Assembly: GCF_016862315.1 (NCBI RefSeq)
Contig: NZ_BOMS01000120.1
Span: forward strand, 1-61,953
DNA: 61,953 nucleotides
Source of the DNA: Actinoplanes palleronii
GTDB lineage: Bacteria; Actinomycetota; Actinomycetes; Mycobacteriales; Micromonosporaceae
Direction of reading: 5' to 3'
In this document: piece by piece, positions 8,786-17,200 of the stretch
Layout: every line of letters starts with the position of its first letter
How positions within the stretch are numbered: position 1 is the stretch's first letter
Made by a program: the position numbers and the translations under genes
Notes under the pieces: model-generated
Databases searched by the model: none
What the model was told of the DNA's origin: nothing
Seen by the model: the letters and a program-made list of their open reading frames with translations, nothing else

Positions 8786-9544
8786 TCACTTCAGACGGGC
8801 GATCTTGCGACCGGACAGGTCGACGATCAGGTCGGTGACGTTGATGAAGTGACCGTCGCCGGTCTTCACGATCAGTTGCACGCAGCGGCTCGTCCCGCAC
8901 TGGCTCGCGCCCCGGTCGGCGGGCTTGGCCGTGTAGATGTGCGCGGTCGGCACCAGACCGTCAGTTCCGGTCAGCTGCTCGCCGGTGGCCTTCTGATAGG
9001 CCGTCTTGAAGTCCGCGCTGAGCGGGTCGGCAATCAGCAGGTCCAGCGCGACCTTGGCCTCCTGCTCCGACGCCGGCGGCTGCATGCCGGTCGCCGCGAA
9101 CGATCGGGCCAGCTTGCCGGTGGCCAGGTCGACGACCTGTTTGTGCAGCTTGCCGGTCTTGTAGTCGTAGAAGTACAGCTCGGCCTCGCGCCCGGTGCCG
9201 TCGGTGTCCAGGTCGGCCGCCAGGTACTCCGGCCCGGCCTTGCCGGTCACGTCGGTGGCGTTCGCGGCCAGTTCCGGCGTGAGCGCGATCGCGCGGGCCT
9301 TGTCCACCTCGCTGCCGGTCAGCGGATCACTTCCGGTCCCGGCGGCGGCCTCCGGCACCCGGCTCGGGTCGGACACCCGGGGCTGCTCGGCGGTGTTCGC
9401 GGCGCTTGTCGTTCCGGGCGTGCTCGGCGTGCTGGGCGCGGCGTTCGCCTGCCACGAGGCGACCCCGAAGGAGGTCACCGCGGTGACAGTCGCGATGCCG
9501 AGCCCCCAGCCCCATTTTCGGTAACGATCCTCCACGTTTGCCAT
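8786..9544 (-). CDS. Secreted PepSY-like partner of the amine oxidase
   Basis: 252 residues, starting at an ATG preceded by GGGGAGGA. A short charged N-terminus and a hydrophobic stretch (WGLGIATVTAVTSFGVASW) ending in Ala-rich residues suggest export. Residues about 70-250 contain two similar halves with PepSY-like patterns (REAELYFYDYKTGKLHKQVV; VQLIVKTGDGHFINVTDLIVD). I do not know a proven function. Being first in the operon with a copper amine oxidase and a DUF305 protein, it may help the oxidase fold, dock or load cofactor; that is inference from gene order. Confidence 0.65.
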   Translation of the reverse strand: MANVEDRYRKWGWGLGIATVTAVTSFGVASWQANAAPSTPSTPGTTSAANTAEQPRVSDPSRVPEAAAGTGSDPLTGSEVDKARAIALTPELAANATDVTGKAGPEYLAADLDTDGTGREAELYFYDYKTGKLHKQVVDLATGKLARSFAATGMQPPASEQEAKVALDLLIADPLSADFKTAYQKATGEQLTGTDGLVPTAHIYTAKPADRGASQCGTSRCVQLIVKTGDGHFINVTDLIVDLSGRKIARLK

Positions 9545-9735
9545 TCCTCCCCATCGGTCGACAGTGCGCCGCAAACCATTACGAGGGGCAGGTAAAATTC
9601 ACGTGAGGTGATGCCTGACATTGACGCCTATTCGCCGCGTTCTACCTGGTAGGGACGATCTTTGAAAACATTGAAATTCCTTCCAAGACATTCATCGAAA
9701 TAGCCGGAAAATGGCAGGCGTCAACAACGGACAAC
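9545..9735. promoter_or_regulatory. Promoter region of the amine-oxidase operon
   Basis: This AT-richer stretch (unusual here) lies upstream of the start at 9544. It contains the palindrome TCACGTGA (9599-9606) and, right after it, TGATGCCTGACA (9609-9620), the same 12-mer found at 2849-2860 in the WYL operator region. No gene is visible. The promoter itself cannot be assigned with certainty. Confidence 0.4.
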
Positions 9736-9901
9736 CCCTATTCGGTACGAATACGGAGCGCCCGTCCGCAGGCTACGAGCCACGTCCCGCCCGTGCGGCC
9801 GCCGCGAGGTGGCTGCCCACCCCGGACCACCGCGCGCCTCCCGGCCCCGGCTGGCTCTCAGGGGTGCCTCGAGGGCTTCGAGGCACCCCTGACGACCAGC
9901 C
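9736..9901 (+). repeat. Interspersed hairpin element, copy A
   Basis: The head begins CCCTATTCGGTACGAATACG, with ATTCG/CGAAT arms at 9740-9752, followed by a GC-rich spacer containing CGCGCGCCTCCCGG. The hairpin spans 9849-9901: 24-base arms pair at 21 positions (a three-base mismatch near the outer end) around the loop 9873-9877. It lies between the trypsin gene's 3' end and the amine-oxidase operon promoter. It contains no open gene. The stretch 9902-9948 has nothing recognisable. Confidence 0.85.
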
Positions 9902-9948
9902 GGGGATGCGGCAGTCGCGCCGCGGTCCGGAGTGGAAGCGGTGTGGCG

Positions 9949-10857
9949 TCACCTTCCGGTCAGTTGCGTCGTGCGGCGTCTCCTTCCGGCGGGCCGTGCG
10001 GTGCGGCGGCGGGCGGCCACCAGGACGACGCCCGCGAGCGGCAGGGCGAGGGTGGTCAGCAGCAGCGGGCGGGCCCGGCTCCAGGCCGACGTGCCGGCCA
10101 CCGTGTCGGTGATCCAGGCGTTCAGGTTGTCGACGCGGGCGCTGTAGTCCGGGCCGGTGTGCGGGCAGCCGGGACCGTTGCTGACCACCGCCACCAGCAC
10201 CGGCGCCGCGCCCCGCGACTCCCGGAAGTACGGGCCGCCGGAGTCGTGCGGGCACGGGCTGGTGTCCGGGCGCGGGGCGTGGCCGGACGTCTCCAGCAGC
10301 GTGTCCCGCACCGCGTCGACGGTGAACTGCCCGGTCTGCATCCGGGTCGTCGGCGCCACGTCACCGCCGTGGGTGGTCAGCCCGAACCCGGCGAGCCGCA
10401 GCACGTCACCGACCTCCGGCGGCGCGGTGGCGAGCGGGATCGGGGTGATACCGGTGACCGGTGAGGCCAGCTCGGCAAGTGCCACGTCCGCGTCCTCGGC
10501 CTGGTGCACGCCGATCACGTCGATCACGTAGCCGTCCCGGCTGTCCAGGTCGGCGCGCCCGATCGTGGCGGTGGTGCGCTCGGCCACCGTACGGTCCACG
10601 TGCTTGTCACCCTCCCGGAAGCAGTGACCGGCAGTGATCACCCAGCGGGGTGCGATCAGCGCGCCGGAGCAGGAGCTGTCCCGGGTGCCGCCGTCGTCCG
10701 CGGGCAGCCCGGTCATGGTGAGCTTGACCGCGAACCGGTACCCGCCGTCCGGCGCGTCCGTGCCGTACGCGATCGCCGCCGCCGGTCGGGCGCACCAGGG
10801 CACGGCGAGCACGGCCACCACCAGGACGAGCAGACAGTTCTTCAGAATCACGAGCAC
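9949..10857 (-). CDS. Trypsin-like serine protease with C-terminal membrane anchor
   Basis: 302 residues. A signal peptide (LLVLVVAVLAVPWCARPAAA) is followed by the S1 fold: CSGALIAPRWVITAGHC supplies His, EDADVALAEL the Asp, and CPHDSGGPYF the Ser (HDSGGP rather than GDSGGP). Cys pairs match S1A proteases. After ~255 residues come a hydrophobic helix (LLLTTLALPLAGVVLVA) and an Arg-rich tail, so the enzyme is probably anchored to the outer face of the membrane by its C-terminus. The mature end begins near IAYGTDAP, with little or no propeptide. The target is unknown. Transcribed alone. Confidence 0.88.
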   Translation of the reverse strand: MLVILKNCLLVLVVAVLAVPWCARPAAAIAYGTDAPDGGYRFAVKLTMTGLPADDGGTRDSSCSGALIAPRWVITAGHCFREGDKHVDRTVAERTTATIGRADLDSRDGYVIDVIGVHQAEDADVALAELASPVTGITPIPLATAPPEVGDVLRLAGFGLTTHGGDVAPTTRMQTGQFTVDAVRDTLLETSGHAPRPDTSPCPHDSGGPYFRESRGAAPVLVAVVSNGPGCPHTGPDYSARVDNLNAWITDTVAGTSAWSRARPLLLTTLALPLAGVVLVAARRRTARPAGRRRRTTQLTGR

Positions 10858-10928
10858 GATGGGACATGCTGCTGATCGCGCCGTCGGGGGAGCGTCAGCG
10901 CCGTCTTTACGGTTTCTTTATCCACGCG

Positions 10929-11468
10929 CTAGTTCTTCCTCGCCACCTCTCGCTGACATTCGTCGAGGTGGTTGCCGGTGGCCGTCACCGAATCGTCGCC
11001 GGCCTCGATGCCGGTGCCGTTCTCGCCGACGGTCACGTGCTTGACACCCTTGGCGCGCAGGCAGGCCACCACGTCGTGGGCGAAGTCCTTGGCCGCCGGA
11101 TTCGCCGGGTCCAGCTCCCAGGCCGGCAGCGGCCAGAACGGCAGGCAGGCGTCCTGCGCCGCATCGAGTTCCGGCGGAACGTCGTCGCCGGCCATGAACG
11201 AGCCCTGGGAGTCCACCCCGTGCTCGCCCATGCACTTGTCGAACGCCTTGTTCAGCGCGGCCAGGTCGGCCGCGGTCTCGTCGAGCCGGTGCCGGGGCCG
11301 CTCGACCTTGGCCTTGGCCGCGGCCGGACCGGACGCCGACGGCGACACGGTGACCAGCGAGGCGATGGTCGGCGCCGCGGCCGGCGGTGGCTCGGCGGCC
11401 GAGCAGGCTCCGAGTCCGCCGACGACGAGCGCCGCGGACAGGCTCCAGCGAAAAACCGATTCCCCCAC
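10929..11468 (-). CDS. Small lipoprotein
   Basis: 179 residues from a GTG with GGAGG seven bases upstream. The signal ends in the lipobox LGAC, predicting lipid attachment at the Cys. After a Pro/Ala/Ser-rich linker comes a small domain with four Cys (KCMGEHG, DACLPFW, VACLRAKG, DECQRE) spaced for two disulfides, a pattern common in actinobacterial surface proteins with no assigned function. It is divergent from the flavin monooxygenase gene with 99 bases between starts. Confidence 0.72.
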   Translation of the reverse strand: MGESVFRWSLSAALVVGGLGACSAAEPPPAAAPTIASLVTVSPSASGPAAAKAKVERPRHRLDETAADLAALNKAFDKCMGEHGVDSQGSFMAGDDVPPELDAAQDACLPFWPLPAWELDPANPAAKDFAHDVVACLRAKGVKHVTVGENGTGIEAGDDSVTATGNHLDECQREVARKN

Positions 11469-11567
11469 GTGACTCCTCCGCCCGGTGTGCTGTGCCGGAC
11501 CAGCTTCGGCGACGAGTGTCAGGAACTTGTGAGGCCCGGAAATACCGGCGCCGGTGGAAGGGTTGCC

Positions 11568-12710
11568 GTGCTCGTGAGCGACGCGACGATCGTGGTGGTG
11601 GGTGCCGGTCAGTCCGGACTCTCCGCGGGATATCACCTGAAACGACGCGGGTTCGTCAGCGCGCTCACCGACCCGGCCGGCGCCCGTACCTTCGTGATCC
11701 TCGACGCCGCGCCCGCACCCGGCGGCGCCTGGCGGAACCGGTGGGAGTCGCTGCGGATGGCGACGGTCAACGGGATCTTCGACCTGCCGGGCTTCCCCAA
11801 GCCGCCGCTCGACCCGGCCGAGGCCAGCCGGACCGCGGTGCCCCGCTACTTCGCCGCGTTCGAGCAGGCGACCGACCTGCCGATCGTGCGTCCGGTTCAG
11901 GTCACCGCGGTGCGCCCGGCCGACGGCGGCGGGCTGATCGTGGAGACCGACCGGGGCACGTATGCGACCGCGGCGATCATCAACGCCACCGGCACCTGGG
12001 ACAACCCGGTCCGCCCGCACTATCCGGGGCAGGAGACGTTCGCCGGGCTGCAGCTGCACACCCGCGACTACGTGTCGGCGCAGCAGCTGGCCGGGCGGCG
12101 GGTCGCCGTGGTGGGCGGCGGGATCTCCGGCCTGCAGCTGCTCGAGGAGATCTCCCGGGTCGCGAAGACGTTCTGGTACACCCGCCGGGAGCCGGTCTTC
12201 CGGGCCGGCGAGTTCGACCCGGAGGTCGGCCGCGAGGTGATCGCGAAGGTGACCGCGGACGTCGAGGCGGGCCGGCCCACCGGCAGCGTGGTGTCCTACA
12301 CCGATCTCGCCTGGACGCCGTACGCCCTGGCCGCCAAGGCTCGCGGTGCACTGGAGCGCCGGCCGATGTTCACCGCGATCGAGCCCTACGGCGTACGGGA
12401 GGCGGACGGCTCGTTCACCTCGGTCGACACCATCCTCTGGGCCACCGGGTTCAAGGCCGCGCTCACCCACCTCGACCCGCTGGGCCTGCGCACCCCGGGC
12501 GGCGGCATTCGGATGGTCGGCACCCAGGTCGCCGCCGACCCGCGGGTGCACCTGATCGGTTTCGGCCCGTCGCAGTCCACCGTCGGCGCCAACCGCGCCG
12601 GCCGAGACGCGGTCGCCACCCTGATCAGGTACCTGTCCCGCGGCGGCGGTGAGGCCGCCGCGGGATCACGCGGTCAGTTGCCGGCGCGGGCCGGCGAGTT
12701 GCCGGTGTAG
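11568..12710 (+). CDS. FAD-dependent flavin-containing monooxygenase-like oxidoreductase
   Basis: 380 residues from a GTG with GGAAGGG five bases upstream. Two Rossmann motifs are visible: VVVGAGQSGLSAGYHL for FAD near the N-terminus and VAVVGGGISGLQLLEE for NADPH near residue 180. FMO/CzcO-like signatures follow (GGAWRNRWESLRM, NATGTWDNP, LWATGFK, IGFGPSQSTVGANRAGR). Family members oxidise small substrates or handle metals; the substrate here is not clear. The coding frame stays open far upstream, but the ribosome site and conserved GxGxxG fix the start. The 3' end overlaps the convergent LysM gene by 37 bases. Confidence 0.87.
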   Translation: MLVSDATIVVVGAGQSGLSAGYHLKRRGFVSALTDPAGARTFVILDAAPAPGGAWRNRWESLRMATVNGIFDLPGFPKPPLDPAEASRTAVPRYFAAFEQATDLPIVRPVQVTAVRPADGGGLIVETDRGTYATAAIINATGTWDNPVRPHYPGQETFAGLQLHTRDYVSAQQLAGRRVAVVGGGISGLQLLEEISRVAKTFWYTRREPVFRAGEFDPEVGREVIAKVTADVEAGRPTGSVVSYTDLAWTPYALAAKARGALERRPMFTAIEPYGVREADGSFTSVDTILWATGFKAALTHLDPLGLRTPGGGIRMVGTQVAADPRVHLIGFGPSQSTVGANRAGRDAVATLIRYLSRGGGEAAAGSRGQLPARAGELPV

Positions 12711-14074
12711 ACGGTGAGGCCGAGCGCCCCGGTGTCCAGCTTGCCGTCCGGGCTGACCGTGAAGCGCCAGCGGTCGTACCGGGTCTGACCGAGCACGATC
12801 ACCACCCACGCGGCGTCGGCGCGGTTCACCAGCGACTGCGCGCGCTCCAGCTCCCGGTTGCCCGGCGTGGTGCCGAGGATCAGCACGCCGAGCTTGCGGT
12901 CGGTGTCCGAGCCCCCGCCGCGCAGCGTGTACGCGGTGTCCGCGCCCTCACCCTCGGCCAGCGAGATCGCGTCCCGGATGGTGACCCGCTCGCCGCCGGT
13001 CAGGTGCGGCCGGATGTCACCGGCGACAACCTGCACACCGCCGGCCCACGGGCTGCTGCTCAGTTCCTCGGTCCACGACGCGACGAGCTCACGGGCCGCC
13101 GCCTTGTCACCCTGGATGCTGACCAGGCCGGTCGCCTGACCGAGGTCGATCAGCTCCCGTACCCCGCCGGCGGTGCCGAGCGTGACCAGCCGCGGGCACG
13201 GGCTGGCGATGTCGTTGCTGGCCGGCAGCGCCTGCAGGTCACGCAGCGAGGCCTGCCAGACCCGGCCGTTCTCCAGGGCCTCCCACGGCTCGCTCGGCTC
13301 CTCGTCCGGGGCGGCCAGGCGCAGCGCGATGCGGCTCTCGTCGAGGGACACGCCGTACACCGACGGGGTCGGGCGCCCGGCCGCCTCGGCGCCGGTGACC
13401 AGCACCTGCAGCGCGCGGTCGATGGTCCAGGCGGCAGCGGTGTCGAAGGTGCGGGCCGGTGCGGCGGCCGCGGGCTCGGCCGGCTTCCCCGGCTTCGGCG
13501 CCTTCGGAGCGCCGCCGGTCGTGGTGGGACGACGGCGCAGGAACCACCAGGCGCCGCCGGCCAGAGCGGCGAGCAGCAGCACACCCACGATGATCCATAC
13601 GAGAGCGCCGGAGGAGGAGTCCTTGGCCGGCGCGGCCGCGGCGGGAGCCGTGGTCTCGGCCGGGGTGGACGCGGCGTCCGACGGCGCCACCGGGGTGGTC
13701 GCCGGCAGCTCACCGGTCTGCACACCCTCGCCCTTGGCGTCCGGCGGCAGGATCAGGTACCAGCCCGGCGTGATCACCGCCGCGTCGGTCAGCGCCCCGC
13801 CGTCGGGCTGCTTGCGTCCCTTGTTGAGGTCGAAGATCTCCTGCCAGCGGTCGCCGTTGCCGAGCACCCGCTTGGCGATCGCGTAGAGGAACTCCGGCTG
13901 GCCCTCGTACTCCGGGAGGACCTGGTACCACTTGGTCTCGGCGCGCAGCTCAAGAGCGGCGGGCCGGGCGGCGAGCGGAGCCGCGACAGCCGGGGCAGCG
14001 GTCATACCCACCGCCGTGGAGAGCATCAGTCCCAGCAGGACAAGTCCGCCGCGACGGAATGTTCGACGGTGCAT
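12674..14074 (-). CDS. LysM-like, single-pass membrane protein next to the T7SS motor
   Basis: 466 residues. A signal peptide (about 1-32) leads to an extracytoplasmic LysM-like domain (YAIAKRVLGNGDRWQEIFDLN..GWYLILPPDA, about 45-112), then a Pro/Ala/Thr linker, one transmembrane helix (VWIIVGVLLLAALAGGAWWF, about 157-177) and a ~280-residue cytoplasmic domain. This order is common beside actinobacterial FHA-FtsK secretion loci, where such proteins have been suggested to link the apparatus to the wall. It is divergent from the motor gene (156 bases between starts), which probably carries both promoters. Confidence 0.7.
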   Translation of the reverse strand: MHRRTFRRGGLVLLGLMLSTAVGMTAAPAVAAPLAARPAALELRAETKWYQVLPEYEGQPEFLYAIAKRVLGNGDRWQEIFDLNKGRKQPDGGALTDAAVITPGWYLILPPDAKGEGVQTGELPATTPVAPSDAASTPAETTAPAAAAPAKDSSSGALVWIIVGVLLLAALAGGAWWFLRRRPTTTGGAPKAPKPGKPAEPAAAAPARTFDTAAAWTIDRALQVLVTGAEAAGRPTPSVYGVSLDESRIALRLAAPDEEPSEPWEALENGRVWQASLRDLQALPASNDIASPCPRLVTLGTAGGVRELIDLGQATGLVSIQGDKAAARELVASWTEELSSSPWAGGVQVVAGDIRPHLTGGERVTIRDAISLAEGEGADTAYTLRGGGSDTDRKLGVLILGTTPGNRELERAQSLVNRADAAWVVIVLGQTRYDRWRFTVSPDGKLDTGALGLTVYTGNSPARAGN

Positions 14075-14230
14075 ATGGCATCTTCCTCGCGCAGAGTCGA
14101 TCGTGACGCCGACACCTTACATTCACCGTGTGCGATAACGTTTGGCGACTTTCCGCGCTCCTCGGCACCCCCTGCGGCCACCGTCACGACGGCGTCACGA
14201 GGCGTGCGGATCACCGTTCCTGGAGGCCTT

Positions 14231-17200
14231 GTGCAGCTCTTATTAACCATTGTCGACCCCGTGACGGGGGATGCCGCAGACGTGGCGCTGGTCACAGACG
14301 GTGATGCCACCGCGGAAGCGCTCGCACACTCTGCGCAACACCTGCTGCGCGACGCCAGCCAGCGTACGAGTGCTCCGGTCCTCTATGCCGACGGCAAGCC
14401 GCTCGACCCGGCACTGTCCCTGACGGACTCCCCGGTCCGTGACGGCGTGGTGCTCGGCCTGGACGCGGCACCCGGCTGGCCGGCGCCGGAGCAGCCCGGC
14501 CTGCTCGAGATCCGGGTCGTCGGCGGCCCCGCCTCCGGCAGCTTCGTGCGGCTCAGCGCGGGCAGCGGCGACCTCGGCGGCGACCGGGACGCCTGGGTGG
14601 TGATCGGCGACCCGGCGTTGCCGGCCGTGGCCGCCGCGATCAACGTGGACGTGCGGGCCCGCTGCACGATCGAACCGGCCGCGGGCGTGGCGCTGACCCT
14701 GGACGGCGAGGCGGTCACCGACGCCGTCGAGTGGCGTCCCGGCCAGCTGGTCCGGGTCGGCGGCTCGCTGCTCGACCTGGCCGGCTACACCCGGCCGGAC
14801 GCGTCCCTGGTGCCCTCCGCGGACGGCACCGGCCTGGACTACAACCGTCCGCCGCGGATCCGCCCGCAGCGGCACCAGACCAAGTTCCGGCTGCCGATGC
14901 CGCCCAAGGAGCCGCAGCGCAGCCCGGTGCCGTGGCTGATGGCTATCGTCCCGGTGGTCGGCGCGGTGGCCGCGATGCTGGTCACCGGCAACAAGACGCT
15001 GCTGCTGCTCGCGCTGCTCAGCCCGATCTCGCTGTTCGGCAACTGGCTGATGCAGCGCAAGCAGGGCAAGCAGTCGTACGGCCAGCAGCGCAAGGAGTAC
15101 CTGGAGCGCAAGGCCCGGATCGAGCAGGACGCCCGGGAGGCCCTGGACCTGGAGAAGATCGAACGGCGCGGACTGTGCCCCGACCCGGCGCTGATCGCCG
15201 TGATCGCCACCGGACCCCGCCGCCGGTTGTGGGAACGCCGCCGCCGCGACACCGACCACCTGCTGATCCGGGTGGGCAGCGGCGAACTGCCCGCCGAGGT
15301 GGCCCTGGACGACCCGGAGCAGGACGAGCACCGGCGCACCGTGCACTGGTCCATCCCGGACGTGCCGGTGACGCTGTCGCTGCGCGAGCACGGCGTGATC
15401 GGGTTCGCCGGCCCCGGCGACAGTGCCCGGGCGCTCGGGCGCTGGGCGGTGCTGCAGACCGCGGTGCTGCAGAGCCCGGCCGACGTCCAGGTGACGCTGC
15501 TGACCGACCCGGCCGGCCGGGCGTCGTGGGACTGGGTGCGGTGGCTGCCGCACGCGCGCTCCGGCAACCCGAGCGCCCCGCCGGTGCTGATCGGCCACGA
15601 CGCCGACTCGGTCGGCCGCCGGGTCGCCAGCCTGCTCGAATTGGTCGAGCAGCGCGCCGCGGTCCGCAAGGAGACCGGCTCGGCCGGGTTCCGCGAGCCG
15701 GACATGCTCGTCGTGCTGGACGGCTCGCGCCGGCTGCGGTCGCTGCCCGGCGTGGTGCAGCTGCTGCGCGAGGGCCCGGCCATGGGCGTGTTCGCGATCT
15801 GCCTGGACACCGACGAGCGGCTGCTGCCCGCCGAGTGCCAGGCCGTCGCGGTGGTCGAGGGGTCCCGGCTGCGGATCTCGCGGACCGGTTCGGATCAGCT
15901 GACCGACGTCGAGCCGGACTTCCCGGCCGCCGACTGGTGCTCCCGGGTGGCCCGCTCGCTGGCCCCGATCCGGGACGTCAGCGACAACGAGGACGACGCG
16001 GCGCTGCCCTCGTCCAGCCGGTTGCTCGACGTGCTGGCCCTGGACCCGCCGCGGCCCGAGGACATCCTGGCCCGCTGGGCGATCCGGGGCGCCAGCACGT
16101 CGGCGGTGGTCGGTGAGTCGTTCGACGGGCAGTTCGAGATCGACCTGCGCCGCGACGGCCCGCACGGCCTGATCGCCGGCACCACCGGCTCCGGCAAGTC
16201 CGAGCTGCTGCAGACCATCGTGGCGGCGCTCGCGGTGGCCAACCGGCCGGACGCGATGACGTTCGTGCTGGTCGACTACAAGGGCGGCAGCGCGTTCGGC
16301 GACTGTGTCCGGCTGCCGCACACCGTCGGCATGGTCACCGACCTGGACGAGCACCTGGTCCGCCGGGCCCTGGAGTCGCTCTCGGCCGAGCTGCGCCGCC
16401 GCGAGCACGTGCTGGCCGCGGCCGGCGCCAAGGACATCGAGGACTACACCCGGGTGGCCGCCCGGCAGCCGGGCGCCGACCCGCTGCCCCGGCTGATGAT
16501 CGTCATCGACGAGTTCGCGTCGATGGCCCGGGAGCTGCCGGACTTCGTCACCGGCCTGGTCAACATCGCGCAGCGAGGCCGGTCGCTCGGCATCCACATG
16601 CTGCTCGCCACCCAGCGGCCCAGCGGCGTGGTGTCACCGGAGATCCGGGCGAACACCAACCTGCGGATCGCGTTGCGGGTCACCGACGCGTCGGAGAGCC
16701 AGGACGTGCTGAACGCCCCGGACGCGGCCCGGATCGCGAAGAGCACGCCGGGCCGGGCGTACGTACGGCTCGGGCACGCCTCGCTGGTGCCGTTCCAGGC
16801 GGGCCGGGTCGGCGGGCGCCGTCCGGGCACCGCCGGGCCGGCCGAGGTGGCCGCGCCCGACCTGCAGGTGCTCGACTGGGCGGACCTGGTCCGGCCGATC
16901 GAGACCACCAAGGCGTCGCAGCAGGTCCGCCAGGAGGAGGTCACCGACCTGCAGGTGCTGGTCGAGGCGTTGCGGGTGGCGTCCGAGCAGGCCGGCGTGC
17001 CGGTGCAGCACAGCCCGTGGCTGCCCGCGCTGCCGCCCTCGGTGCTGCTCGGCGACCTGGACGCGACCGACGGTGTCGCGTACGGCGTGGAGGACCTGCC
17101 GGCCCAGCAGCTGCAGCGCACCGCGGCACTGCGGCTCGACCAGTTCGGTCACCTGATCGCCGCGGGCGCGCCGCGGACCGGGCGTTCGCAGCTGCTGCGC

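Noticed and set aside
10929..12551. 540-residue minus-strand frame covering the monooxygenase
   Set aside because: Only its last 179 residues (the lipoprotein with lipobox) look real; the rest is antisense to the flavin monooxygenase.
13004..14230. Long upstream extension of the FtsK motor frame on the plus strand
   Set aside because: The frame stays open because of GC bias over the minus-strand LysM gene; GGAGG and GTG at 14231 and the family N-terminus define the start.
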